Source: Brachypterus glaber (Eukaryota > Arthropoda > Insecta > Coleoptera > Kateretidae). Taken from it: 64,000 bases of DNA. The stretch is from positions 96,284,988 to 96,348,987 of the forward strand of contig OY294045.1 in the NCBI GenBank assembly GCA_958510825.1, read 5' to 3'. Below, one piece after another: positions 37,301-51,300 of the stretch (within the stretch, counting starts at the first letter, position 1; the number at the start of each line of letters is the position of its first letter). Both the position numbers and the translations under genes were made by a program. Below the pieces are notes generated by a model that saw only the letters and a list, made by a program, of their open reading frames with translations, did not search any database and was not told the DNA's origin.

Positions 37301-40300
37301 AAGTTTGCAGGAGAGTTTATTTGTGGGTGACTTTGTTCCAAATTACAGCTTAAGAGTTGATAGTAATTACAATTAAACTTAGTTAGGAGTTGCGTTCCAC
37401 CCGTGGAACGGGCAACATGTATACTTTCTGCTAGAATTTGTCAATCGGTAACAACGTTTATTTTACGCATCAAGTATTTTATGTGAAAATGTGTTTGTCA
37501 AGAAAATATTAATACTTCGAAACCGTTCTAACTATTGAAATTGATTTTACAAAGGAAAATTTGATGTTTGAGGTGTATTTTTGTGGATGATTCTGGATTA
37601 GGGTTGTCCACGTTTTTTTTTTGTGGTTATGTTGAAAAGAAATTTTATTTATTTGAAACGATTAGAGAGACTCGCTTCAAGTCTCTAATACTTGTATCTG
37701 GTCAAAAAGAACGAGAGTTCAAGACCATTAAGACTTTTTGGGTCACTTTAATTTAGTGTCCAAAAAGTCATTTTGAAGAAGAAGAAGAAGAAGAAGAAGA
37801 AGTAGAAGAAGAAGAAGAAGAAGAAGAAGGTGAAGTAAACTTAGTTAATATTTTGTTCATTTATCTAAATTAGTTGAGTTCGGGGTTTTGTTTTATCCCT
37901 TCCATTTTTTAACGTTTTATATTTGGAGAACTAATATCATACATATCGATACCCCCAAGCAACAAAGCCGTAACTCATATATTGTAATTTTTCACGACAG
38001 CTAAATTTTTAAAATATTTTTTTTTGTTATTTAAGGGTGGGTAAATGATTGAAGTGGAAAAGGAAGCCATGCGATACGTCATTTGAAAGCTTATAAAATT
38101 CTATATTTAACTGTATAAGTATTTATTGTTTATTTATTGTTTGTTTCTGATAATATTCAAGTTTAAAATTTTTTACTTTAGTAATTTTAGGTAAACTTTT
38201 GGTTAAAATGGCATGTGGAGAAATCTGAGTAGTACCACCATGTGTGTCTTTTTTCAAGGCGTTTACCTATGAGTATATCTCAAAATGGGTCTAACTTGAG
38301 TTACGTCCTTGTTGCTTGGGAGTGTCGATATATGCAGAGTAAGTATATTTACCTGTAAAATATTCGTACAGTTTAACCCCAATATACGGTGTCCAGGACA
38401 TACAAAAGGCAATAACAAGAGCAAAAGACATAACGTGACTAGGATTTGATAGATTTTCTGATAAGGCAGTTGCGTATTCTTTATCGTGAAATGGAACACC
38501 ACTTCGTAGTTTTCGTAGCATGGTGAAGATATAAGTGTAAGTGTAGACGATAGTAATTAAACTGGGACCTGAAACAGAAAACAGTATACCGGGTGTTTTT
38601 TTTTAACCTGAAACTTTCAAATATCTCGAATACTATGCATTTTAGAAAAAAATATATCGGACAAAATTTGTTTATTTAAATGGTGGAAACAAAATGGCGT
38701 ATTTATTTTTTACGGATATTTACGTTTTCAAGGTCATTTCAAGGTCAACTTTGTTTTTTTAAGTACAACCATATATTTTTTACTGTTATTTAATTCCCCT
38801 CAAAAAAATAAAAATCGTTTGTAAAAAACTTTTTTTGATCGGACTTTTAGTTGTAGAGATAACACAGCCACGCAAAATTAAAAAAGTTGCATCTCCGACG
38901 AACTTGACTAGTCTAGCCTTTGTATTTTGAGCCGCTGAATCCGAATCTGAGGTCGGAATTTGAAAGTTAGCTCCCATTTTCCCATGATATGTTTTTTGAG
39001 GTTATGGTAAAAATGAGAGCTAACTTTTAAATTTCTACCTCAGCTTCGGATTTAGCGGTTCAAAATACATAGGAATTGACTAGTCAAGTCCGTCGGGGAT
39101 GCAACTTTTTTAATTTTGTGTGGCTGTGTTATTTCTGCAACTAAAAGTCCGATCAAAAAAAGTTTTTTACAAAAGATTTTTATTTTTTTGAGGGGAATTA
39201 AATAACAGTAAAAAAAATATATGTTTGTACTTGTACAACAAAGTTGACCTTGAAATGACCTTGAAAACGTAAATATCCGTAAAAAATAAATACGCCATTT
39301 TTTTTCCACCATTAAAATAAACAAATTTTGTCCGACATTTTTTTTTCTAAAATGCATAGTATTCGAGATATTTTAAAGTTTCAGGTTAAAAAAACATCCT
39401 GTATAGTCGTATTAATGGTGGAGGTCGATTGCAAAACAACTTTGCACTACGATATTTCAAGAACGCTTTGACTTTAATTTTGCACCAAAGATTTTTAACG
39501 TGGCAAAATAATGTTGGTCAAAATTTTAAGTCTCAAGCGTTCTTAAAATGTCGTAGTGTAAAGTTGTCTTGCAAGCGACCTGCACCATTAATACGACTTT
39601 ATTGTTAATAATTAAATATATACTTAATTATTAAGTAATGCTTATGAAAAGTAAAAGTACTTAGTACTTTATATTAGGGTGCCCAGTCAAAATAAAAAAA
39701 TGGATTTTTTTAGGGTCTATCCCCTATAAATGTTTATTTAGGTCAAAAACCAACCCTCAATTTTTTTCAGATTTTTAAAAAAAATATTCGCGTCCGGTGC
39801 ACTATGGAATGATGCGTATTATTGAGATATTTAATTATTTTTTGGACACCCTGTATGTTTGCCTTTGGCTCAGTAATTTTGGTATTTCAGTGGACTGCGG
39901 GTTGATATAATAATAAAGAAAGGACTCACCAAAGTTGCGGCTATGTAATTACCTCCTAGGCCTAGGGAATTTGGTGAATCCGACCAATGGATCTTGAGTT
40001 TTCACGCGAGATTTGTTTATCTTTCGGTGCGTATTTGCATAGCGTTACACTAATTGTGTCTAAAACCACCCAAACCCGGGTGGTGGCGCTACTATCTAGA
40101 CCAGTAAAATTAACTTTAAAAATTAACTTACGAGGGTCAATCGCGAGGATTGTACACTGTACTTTTTTTCAAAAAAGTAAACATAAACCCTGAATTCGGA
40201 CATATTGAAGAATACCCTAGAAAAAAAGGACTATTTGGAAAAAAGTGCATTTTTTTCTAGCCTTTATTAACCTCATGTGTCAATTTTTATCATTTTTACC

Positions 40301-42337
40301 CTATGAAAAATCCCCTTTATCTTTGTAGATGGGCATATTTCTTTATTATTCAGAAACACTTTTTTTTCCATAAAAGTTCAATATTAAAGTTTTTATACCC
40401 TTAAAAAAAACAAAAACCCTTCACATGATTTCCTGTTTAAAAAAGCGCCGGGCGGGACCTCTAAATATTTTTTAAAATATCTAAAAAAAAATGAGATTTG
40501 TTTTTTCACCGAAAGGAACAATTTTGAGGGGTGGGACCAAAACAATTCCGTAGGTCCTGAGCACCCTAGTGTATATATCTAGTAGATTATCAAGAAACTG
40601 CAAACAAATTATTTTTGTCAAATTTTCGATATGTTGCAGATGTTAATTGGATTTTTAAAATGCCAATTGGCACCACGTGGCAAAATTTTGAAAACAGTTT
40701 GCCTCTAATGGAGCTCTCTACAACTAGAATTATGAAACAAAAGACGTCTACCCTATCTCTATCTCATTTGTGCTACACTTTCCAGCCAACCAAATAAATA
40801 CTGTATTTGTTTTTCATACAACAAATACAGTATTTATTTGGTTGGCCGGAAAGTGTAGCAGTGAGCGGCACGAACGAACATAGCTAATGTGAATCTGTAG
40901 AATAAGATAATTCTACTGAAATTTAGATGGCGCCAGTAATTTCTTTAATAAAAATAATAAAGTTACACTTTTCGCCCGGCCAAGTAAATATTGTATTTGT
41001 TCAACAAAGAACAAATACAGAATTTGTTTGGTTGGGTGGAAGTGGGAGTGTATGTATGTCTTCTATCCTTTTTGGGTAGAACTTTTGTCCCTGTCTAATC
41101 TAACGGGAGACATCTCCATTAGCAGAATACACTATCGTAGTATTATCTTCTTAAATTTATTTTTTTCATCCAAGGAAAATCAATGACAAAGTGGAGGAAC
41201 AGGAAAAGTCGTAATATGCTATCTTCAAGTGTTGACAAAGTTGCATTGAAGGGGGCCCCTTCAATTATCCGTTTCATTGATAACACTACGCTAATGCATG
41301 ATGATATCACTTGTTTTCAGGCCAAAGACCCGTTGTTCACAATTTTTATAATCGGAGAGCTGGTGACCATTTTTATTTCATTATTTGCTCCCGGCTATAT
41401 TTTATATATGTCTTAAAGTACCGGCTCCATTCGGTGCTAGAAGCTCCAAAAGCTACGGAAATAAGCTACCAAAATAGTATATTGTTTTACAAAGAGGAAA
41501 AGTGAAGCATTTTTTACCTGTCTGTAGAATTTACGGATGACGCGAAGCGGAGTCCGGAAACTACAAACGAGTAAAAAAAGCACTTTTCCTCTGATTGAAA
41601 CATACAATTTTTTCTTCCAGCACCCTATATATATATTTTTTTTTAAATATTAATTTTTGAATTTAATTTATTCAGTAATAAAGTAGTTTTTTTTATTAAA
41701 GTAGGCCAATAAAACCCTTTCGAAATAAACTTTCTTAGCTCATTTTAAATTTTTTTCGTAGGCTAATCGTACACTTTTCGCGATTTCGATGGTAACTTGT
41801 CTAATGTAGCATTTGCAATTTCGGAGAGATTTGTAGGTGTATAAACCATATATTCTTCTTCAATCATTTTTGGTCGAGTCAACCACCTGTTTACATAATA
41901 AACAAACAAGTTTGAAGTATAGTTGTCATCAAAGTCAAAGAGTGCTGCCGCCAGTGGTGGTTTTGCTAACTATTTTTTTACGGCTTACAACAATGAACTT
42001 ATTTTTTGACTGTAAAAAAATAGATCACTTCTAACTAGTGTGTTCAGTTATAAAATATGAACATTTTAGTACGCTTGAAGAAAAAATCTATTTTTACTTG
42101 CCGAGTCATATATATTTCATTTAATACATTCATATTAAGCTGTTTTTATAGTTATACACAATAATTCTGGGTCAAGGGGTAAGAACAGTCTTTTAAATGT
42201 GCCTTTGCATTATGTGATAGTTCATTTTTTAAAGTAATGAGAATTTATAAAATGACATTTTGATTAAATGAAAATAATTTCGAGTTTTTAGTGTTGACAT
42301 ATGTCAGATAAAGTTTTTAAAGTCTTTCTTTTTTATT

Positions 42338-42368
<31 letters not shown>

Positions 42369-45300
42369 TTCAAAAACCCACACAGGTTTCCCCAATTACA
42401 GAGTTTGTTATGTTAAGTAAATTAATAACAATATCAGTGATCATTACCAGCAGGTTCAGCAAAAAAGTTTTTTATTTTGCAAATAGAAGTATTTAAAATA
42501 TCGACCCTAGAACAAATACTATTATAGTAATTACACATAAGAATCACAGGTGAAAATAGATAAACATTAGTTCTGGCCGTTCTAACATAAAAAAATAGAG
42601 AGATTCTAGCAGAAACTCTGGGCACGTTTATTTGCAATAAGTTTAATAGCTCTATACAGTCAATTTTATTATTAATCAATTTATACAAAAATATAATTGA
42701 TGCTTGTTGACGTCTTACAGATAACGATTGAAACGAGAAATCATTTAGCAAATTCACATTAGGTATCCCTCTAGCTGGATACTCGCCATAATTCCTAAGA
42801 TACAGATATTTGAGGTAACGTCTTTGAACGTTTTCTAAAGCAGTAATAAGAACAGCATAATTTGGACACCAAACTACCGAACAATATTCCAAATGTGATC
42901 TGACATAGGACATATACAGCAAATTAACAGTTTTAATGCTAAAACATTTAGTAATCCTAATAATAAACCCAAGTGATTTGTAAGCTTTGGATACAATGTT
43001 GTTTATGTGTGGATGAAAAGATAATTTTTTGTCAAAAGTGACACCAAGATCCTTGATGGTTTCAGGTCTGTCCAAACTGTGCCCATCGATATTGTAGTCA
43101 AAAGTGATGACATTTAATTTTGTAGTAAAACTGAATATGTGACATTTATCAGCATTTAAGGGTAACTTGTGTCCATTGCACCATTTAACTACAGTATCTA
43201 AGATATCTTGTAGTTGAATACAATCATTTAAACTTTGGATTATCTTATATAACTTCATATCGTCTGCGAAAAGAAGACCATATACATTAATCAGGATCAT
43301 TATTAGATCATTAATAAAAATGATAAATAACTTTTTGGATAATGGATCCTTGCGGAACACCCGACGTTGCAATGTATATGAAAGATTTTATACCATTGCA
43401 TTCAACATATTGCATTCTGTTATATAAATAAGTAATCATTAGACATAAGAGAGGAACGAAAAACCGAATATGTCGAGCATCATGATAAGAATTCTGTGGT
43501 CTAGTCTTTCGAAAGCCTTAGAGAAGTCAGTGTATATACAATCAGCTTGAAGAAAATTGTCTATACACCCAGATAGAAACTGAGTGAAACAGGCAAGATT
43601 GCTAGAAGTGGACCTACCTTCCATAAATCCATGCTGGCTCGGATGTATGAGATGTTTAACATGGGAATATATATTTTATGTAGTAGAATTTCATACACCT
43701 TAGAGAAGTTGTTTATTATAGCTATAGGTCGGTAATTACGAATATCGGATCTGTTTCCTTTTTTAAAAACTGGACAAACCTTTGATATTTTCCAACAAGC
43801 AGGAAAAACGCACGTTTTAAGTGATAGATTAAAAAGGAGAGCTAAAGGTTTGGAAAATATACAAGCACAATCTTTAACTAAAAAAGAAGGAATACCATCA
43901 GGGCCCATGGTAAGCTCAGGCTTTAATTTTTTTGTAGCCTCACACACCTCGGTTTCGGAAAAGCTTTTAATTGTAAGTAAGTTTTGATTGCTGATTTGTT
44001 GAATAAAGTCCCTTAGCCTACTAAATAATTGTGTAAAACTCTGAAAATAGACTAATCTAAATGTAATAAATTTTTTTGACTCGATAAGTTAAAAATATAT
44101 TTTTCGGGGACCCCATTTCACCACCTTTTCGAGGCTTCTAGAATCCAAAGGAACCCGATCCAGGATCTGGCGATTTGCAAATAGCTTAATTTTAATGTAC
44201 TTTAAGACCTACAGTGCGGTCCAAAAGTCACCCCCCCCCTCTTAACTTTTGAACGAGTTGAGATATCGATTTCAAATTTAGAACTCCTAAATAAGACAAC
44301 TTAAACTATCTTTATGCATATATTTGATACTTTTATCTCTTAAAATATGGGCACGGGGGCATGGGGGGAATTTTTTTAAATGGAAAGGGGGGTCGTGTGA
44401 TACATCATTTTAAACCCTTTAAAATTCTCTATTTAATCATACATTTTTAAATTTTTTAAACATGTTTTTTAAGGTTTGGACTTTTTCAGTTTTTTGTGCT
44501 AAAAAATAAAGTTTTTTTTTGTTAATTTTTATTTATGTCAACTAAAATTAGTTTAAAAGTATAATTTACTTTTTTTTATTATGAAATTTTGCATTTTTAA
44601 AAAATTGTTTGGATTTTTTAGAGAAATTTTGACAAAAATACCCATTTTCAACCGTATTTTAAACCAAAAAAAAAAATGTTTAAAAAAAATAAAAAATATA
44701 CAGTTAAATGGAGAATTTTATAAGCTTTAAGACGATGTATCACATGACCCACCTTTCCATTTAAAAAAATGTCGCCCCATGCCCCCCTGCCCACATTTTA
44801 AGAGCTAAAAGTATCAAATATATGCTTAAAGATAGTTTAAGTTGTCTTATTTAAGAGTTCTAAATTTGAAGTCGATATCTAAACTCGTTCAAAAGTTAAG
44901 TGGGGGGGGGGGGGGGTGACTTTTGGACCGCTCTGTATATAAAATGCAGCTGGGAGCAAATAATGAAGTAAAAATGGTCACCAGCTCTTAGACTATTAGG
45001 TTTATAGGGGAAGTCAGGGTTAACTGGGCCACAGGGCTAACTGGTCCACTGATTTTATCAACTTTTTTTTATTGGTATTGGCGCCTTAGGCAAATTTTAG
45101 TGATATTTAGTTAGTAGTATTGTTTAAAGTATTATGACGGACCGTGTTGTCCACGTGTAAGTTGTAGTAAAGAAAGTTAATTTTTTTTCGATGAAAAGTG
45201 GGTATTTACCTTAACTTTTATTTTTTAATTAATACTTTTTTATTAATTGGAGGACTAGACTACAATTTTACCAATATACTGAGTATTTTATTAATTATTC

Positions 45301-48300
45301 TGCATAATTACCGCCTTCTAATATCTTATTAAGTAATAAAATTTTATGATTTTATTCAGTGGTCTCACTCAGGGTTAACTGGACCCATTATGGCAATATT
45401 AATTAGTTCGGGGTTAACTAAGCCATATCCAGTTAACCCCGAACCAGTTAACCCTCAGGTATATCTAATATTTAACATATTATGTTATCTATTTTTATGT
45501 TAGAATTAAATTTCATTTGATTTTAAATCGTTTTTATTCACAATAATTACAATACAATATATTTTTGTTAGTGGACCAGTTAACCCTGAGTAGTGGTCCA
45601 GTTAACCCTGCCCTATGGGGTAACTGGTCCATCGGGGTCAACTGGTTTATCGTTAATAACTTTTTTTATATAAATAATATTTGTCTGAAGTATTAATATA
45701 TTCTAACTATAGTATTAATCTCCTTTTGCTATAGAACATATTTGAAAATTGTTTACAGGTTTTTCAAAAACTCGATATAAAAAAAGCGGCACAGTTAACC
45801 CCGATTTCCCCTACTGCTTGTTATACTGAAATATTTTGACAACCGTTTATTACTTTGAACCCTAAACCTGCTGAAGGATAGGATAAAAGATATGCAACCT
45901 CGAATGCCTATGCATTAAAGTATCTTTTAAAAAATTAAATTCATCAAAGGCTTTTAAAAAACCAAAATTGACACATTTAATTGAATGATACACATTATGG
46001 ATAGAGCAATGGCTGTTTGTTTGAAACAACGTCTAACATTGGGTCTCTAGTTAAGTCTGATATATTTTGGAGTTCCCCAGTTATTGTTAACTGGCGCCGC
46101 CTCTGCTTCAGATAATTTGATACTTCAACCTTATGTTTTTCTTTTCTCATACTTTTTACATGTAAAAAAGTATATTTTATTTTTATATGGTTTTTTGACT
46201 GTAATAAATGCATTATTATTATTATTTTTATTATTATTATGTACCTACCTAATACTAGAATTGATAAAGTTACAGAGTAGGCCGCCATACTTCCCCAATC
46301 GAGCATGCAGATGTAGGCGTCTTTGTCGAATAGAGGTTTGTTAAAGCCTAGAAGAGGTGGACAGCAAAGCATGGCAGCGGAAATCCACGTAAAAGCCATC
46401 CAACATTGGCACCTGTAAATAAAATATAAATATAATAAATAACTAGATGAAACATTGCAAGCACCCTGTCAAAACATCGGCACTATTGTACACTAGAGCC
46501 ATCTAGTTTGAAAATTTCAAACTAGGTGTTTTGTTTGTTTTAAATTCTGTATCTTTAAAACATTATATTCTAGCAAAAAACTGTATATAACATTTTTTAT
46601 AGGGCTTAAAAAGAGCTTTTATTTAAAATAATTTTTTGAAATCAGGTTATAAATATGTGAGATATGCTAAAAAAAAGCCTTTTACTGCTTTAAACGCCAA
46701 TATCTCGAAAACAATGCGTTTTAGGAAAACGTTATTTACAACATTTTTTGACCAATTTAAAATTATCTTTTATATAAGTGCTAAATTAACCAAATACAAT
46801 AATAATTGCCTTAATTATAAACAAAAAACGCTAAAAATAGGAGTTTTACCCTCTTACCCTCAATCGCTTACCCCCAAAATCTAATCAGCTCTTCGGAATA
46901 CGATAAGAAACAATATGAAAAAAACCGCAAGTCGATATCTCATTTAGAATTGGAGTTAGAGAGTTTACACCCAGACAGACAGAGACGGACAGACAGACGG
47001 ACGCAAAAATTTTTTTTACTGATTTCGACTCTGGTCTAAAACGTCGAGAAATGTGAAAAAAACGTGGTCAAAGATTTTGACTTTTCGGCGAAGATTTCAA
47101 TACATCGGCACTCTTAGTAGCACTAAGTGCCGATGTAATTCATAAAATATAATCAGGCGCAGACTGCCTTTTTAAGTGTTAGTAGGCAAAATTACAAAAG
47201 AGCCCGCTCAAAATTCAAGAAAAACTGAAAAATCAAGACCAATGCTTTTATACTATGTTTTCTATTACTAGTAATTATACATTAGGCCGGGCCGATTTTT
47301 TTTTTTTTTTGGGGGAAAATCCAGGACGACCAGTAAAAAAGGTTGTAGTATGTTTAAACTCACTTGTAAAAATTGAGATTGAGAAAAAAGTCCAAAAATA
47401 TCAAAATTTGGGTTACGTAATACTTGAACGTTCTCTTTCCTATTTTTTGTGTAGGGGTGAAAAAAGTTACAAACATTCCTGTATTATTCTTAATTACTTT
47501 TCTATTCTTAAAATGTCATTAATGTTTTTATATACTTAACATTAATGTTTTTATATACTTAAAAAAATAAAATTGCAAAATAAAAAAATAAAAACTTAAA
47601 AGCCAAAGCTCATTTTTTTACTAGTCGTTTGTTACAAAAATGTTTTTTTGGCGCAGCCTATTATACTGTCTGATTTTTCCTAATTTTCACCTGAAAAGAA
47701 TGCGAGGAATGCAAGGTCGCCTATAGAACAAGCTCAATCTTTTGAATACCCTCTTCCCCTCTCCTTATTTCCCGAGTGCCGCTTAGAAAAATTTTAACAG
47801 TACATTTTAATTAAAAATTCTTAAGATACCTCTGAACTTCGTACAAAGCTTAAAGATAAATATTTTTTGCAATTTTGGCGAAGGCGAACTCACCTTGAAC
47901 TAAAATTGCACGTAATATCACTTAAAACTATATTAGTTTTGAACCGGTGAAAGTTTGGACGTCTGGATTGTCCCAAAAATGTTTTTAGGCCCGGCCTTTT
48001 ATACTGTCTGATTTTTCCCAATTGTCACCTGAAAAGAATGCGAGGAAAAAGAAAAATTTAAGTACATTTTAGATAAAGATTCTTAATATACCTCGAACTT
48101 CGTAAAAAGTCTGAAGATAAGTATTTTTTGTAATTTTAGCGAAGGGGAACTTACAGTGGACTAAAATTGCACCTAATATCACCTAAAACTATATTAGTTT
48201 TAAACGGGTGAACGTTGTTATTACACTGAAACCTTATGGAGGTTAAATTCAGAAAGCAAAGGAATTTTAAGCATAGATTCAATAAAAACGTTCACCAGCT

Positions 48301-51300
48301 CAAAAACAATAAAATAGTTTTTCAGGGTAATAATTTGATTGAATAATTAAAACACAGTCAAGAGCGGACTGCATTTTAAGGTTAACGGCGAAATTATGGA
48401 ACAACTCAACGAACTAAAAACTCTTTTCTCTAGAATAGGCATTTCATTTGTAAAAACTGACAAAAACGTAGCCAACATATACATTTGTCTGTCTTACTCG
48501 CACAGCTTTGTTCTAACAGAGACAACAATAACAGTTACTGGTAATTGTTATTGTTCAGGCCTGAATATAACTACTATTTGTTTACAAACAAACCGAGATG
48601 TTGGCGATACTTTATATTAACGGTATGCGTATTCTAGAGAGAAGAGTTGTTAGTTCATTGGAACAACTCGACTCGAGGGCCTGAAGTTAGGCACGCTCTC
48701 GACTGTATTTTAATTATTCAATCAAATTATTACCCTGAAAAGCCATTTCGTTATTTTTGAGCTGGTGAACGCTTTTATTGAATTGATGCTTAAAATTCCT
48801 TTGCTTTCTGAATTTAACCTCCATTGAAGGTTTCAGTGTAATAACAACGTTCACCGCTTTAAAACTAATAAAGTTTTAGGTGATATTAGGTGCAATTTTA
48901 TTTCACTGTAAGTTCGCCTTCGCCAAAATTGCAAAAAATACTTATTATTTTCAGACTTTGTACGAAGTTCTAGGTATATTAAGAATCTTTATCTAAAATG
49001 TACTGTTAAAATTTTTCTTTTTCCTCGCATTCTTTTCAGGTGACAATTGGGAAAAATCAGTAAAAAATATCAAGAGAGCAGGATTTTAAAAGAAAACATA
49101 TTTAAAAATTATTGAAAAAAGTGTCGTGGTCTGTTGGACCCTTCTCCAAAAATGGCCGTGTTAAGGAAAACATATTGTTAAATCCCGAATATAAATATTT
49201 TTAAATTTGTTTTTATTTGTTTTTTAGAAATGATTAGAGAATATGGACATTTTATGATTTTTTTCCTAAACTGTTTTTTTTCCCAGAGATAGCACCATTC
49301 GTAACAATATCCTTAACTTTTACATCGGCACTTAGTGCTACTAAGAGTGCCAATGTATTGAAATCTTCGCCGAAAAGTCGAAATCTTTGACCACGTTTTT
49401 TCACATTTCTCGACGTTTTAGACCATTCTGAGTCGAAATCAGTAAAATTTTTTTTTGTGTCTGTCTGTCTGTCTGGGTGTAAACTCTCTAACTCCATTTC
49501 TACATGAGATATCGACTTGCGGTTTTTTGCTTATTGTTTCTTATCGTATTCCGAAGAGCTGATTAGATTTTGGGGGTAAACAATTGGGGGTAAGGGGGTA
49601 AAAATAGGGTAAAACTCCTATTTTTAGCGTTTTATGTTTATAATTAAGACAATTATTATTGTATATGGTTAATTTATCACTTATATAAAAGATAATTTTA
49701 AATTGGTCAAAAAATGTTATAAACAACGTTTTTCTAAAACGCATTGTTTTCGAGATATTGCCGTTTAAAGCAGTAAAAGATTTTATTAGCATATCTCACA
49801 TATTTATAACCCGATTTCAAAAAAGTATATTTTAATAAAAGCTCTTTTTAAGCCCTATAAAAAATGTTATATACAGTTTTTTGCTAGAATATAATGTTTT
49901 AAAGATACAGAATTTAAAATCAAACAAAACACCTAGTTTGAAATTTGCAAACTAGATGTCTCTAGTGTACAATAGTGCCGATGTTTTGACAGGGTGCCTG
50001 CAACGTTTCATCTAGTTTTCGATCAGTTTATTATAAATTAAATATAATATTTTGGCAAAAATATTTGACTTGTTTCCCAAAGAAACTTTCCTTACCTAGT
50101 TTTCGTCTGGAGCGTTTCGTAGCGCAAAGGCTTTCTGACGGCTAAATAGCGGTCGACACTAATCCACATGAATGTGTATACGGTGACCGCCCACAGCGTG
50201 ACCTCCAGGTATCCCACCATACGACAAACGACGTTTCCGTAGACCCAATCCCGGACTGCCGCAGGATAAACAGACAAAGGAACCACAAACAGGCCGCACA
50301 AAAGGTCCGCAACGGCCAACGACAACAAATAACAGTTGATCACCTCGGAGGGACCTGAAATCAATTAATAGTTTATTATAACCAGAGCCCGGATTGAGGT
50401 ATTCATTTACCGGGGGGCTCGCAAATATAGCAATAAAATATTCTTTTATAGTATATTAAAGTACTAGTTTCATAACATACGTTTTTAGCGCACGAGTACA
50501 AGTTTAGAAAACAAGCCGCTTGCGGCGAGTTTTATAAAGTACTAGTGCTTTAAAAACGTGTTATGAAACGAGTGCTTTATACAATTTTTTCTATTTTGCT
50601 CTAAAATTTAAAAAACTTACATTTAAATTGATGACTGATTTAGGGATTTTTGTTTTGGGTTGGCATTACAGTTTACACTATGTTTAAAATTCTAAGAACA
50701 AATGATATTTTTATATATTTTACAGTCATCTCTTTTTTTTTTCACTGCAATTAACCAGTCCACAATTTTAACACGGTAAAAAATAACCCAAACACAAAAT
50801 TTTGTAAAAAATTAAACTTTAAATCGACATTGACATTTGCACGCAAAACGTCAAGAGATAGGCTTTTGTATGTTGCCAACCCAACAGAAAAAAAAGTAGA
50901 GACCTCTTATGGGAAGATAAGAACACGCAAAATGCGTGTGTTTATAGCTTAAAAGTCGCAAAATAGAAAAAATCCATTTAACGCGTGGAGGTAAAAAATG
51001 GAAAAGCGATTTTACTGGGCAGTATATTTTTTCCCAGATCTGTACATCAGGCAAAACATTTTCCTTTTTAAATAATTTAATAGTTTGTCTTGGCGACACA
51101 GAAACTATTTCATTAATTATTTAGGTATAAGCTAAAAAGCAGCAGTTTATAATTTCACATCACAAATGGAATTATTAATTTATAAAATCCCTCTTGGGTA
51201 TTACACGTTGTTCTAAAAATATCCCGAATATAAAATGTATTTTTTATTTCTCCTTTTATTATACGTATTTTATATTCTTCATATCACACTGATAGAAATG

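Noticed and set aside
41183..41505. Two overlapping ORFs of 77 and 64 codons, one with a hydrophobic stretch
   Set aside because: No homology recognised, weak codon bias and no splice context; not supportable as a gene.
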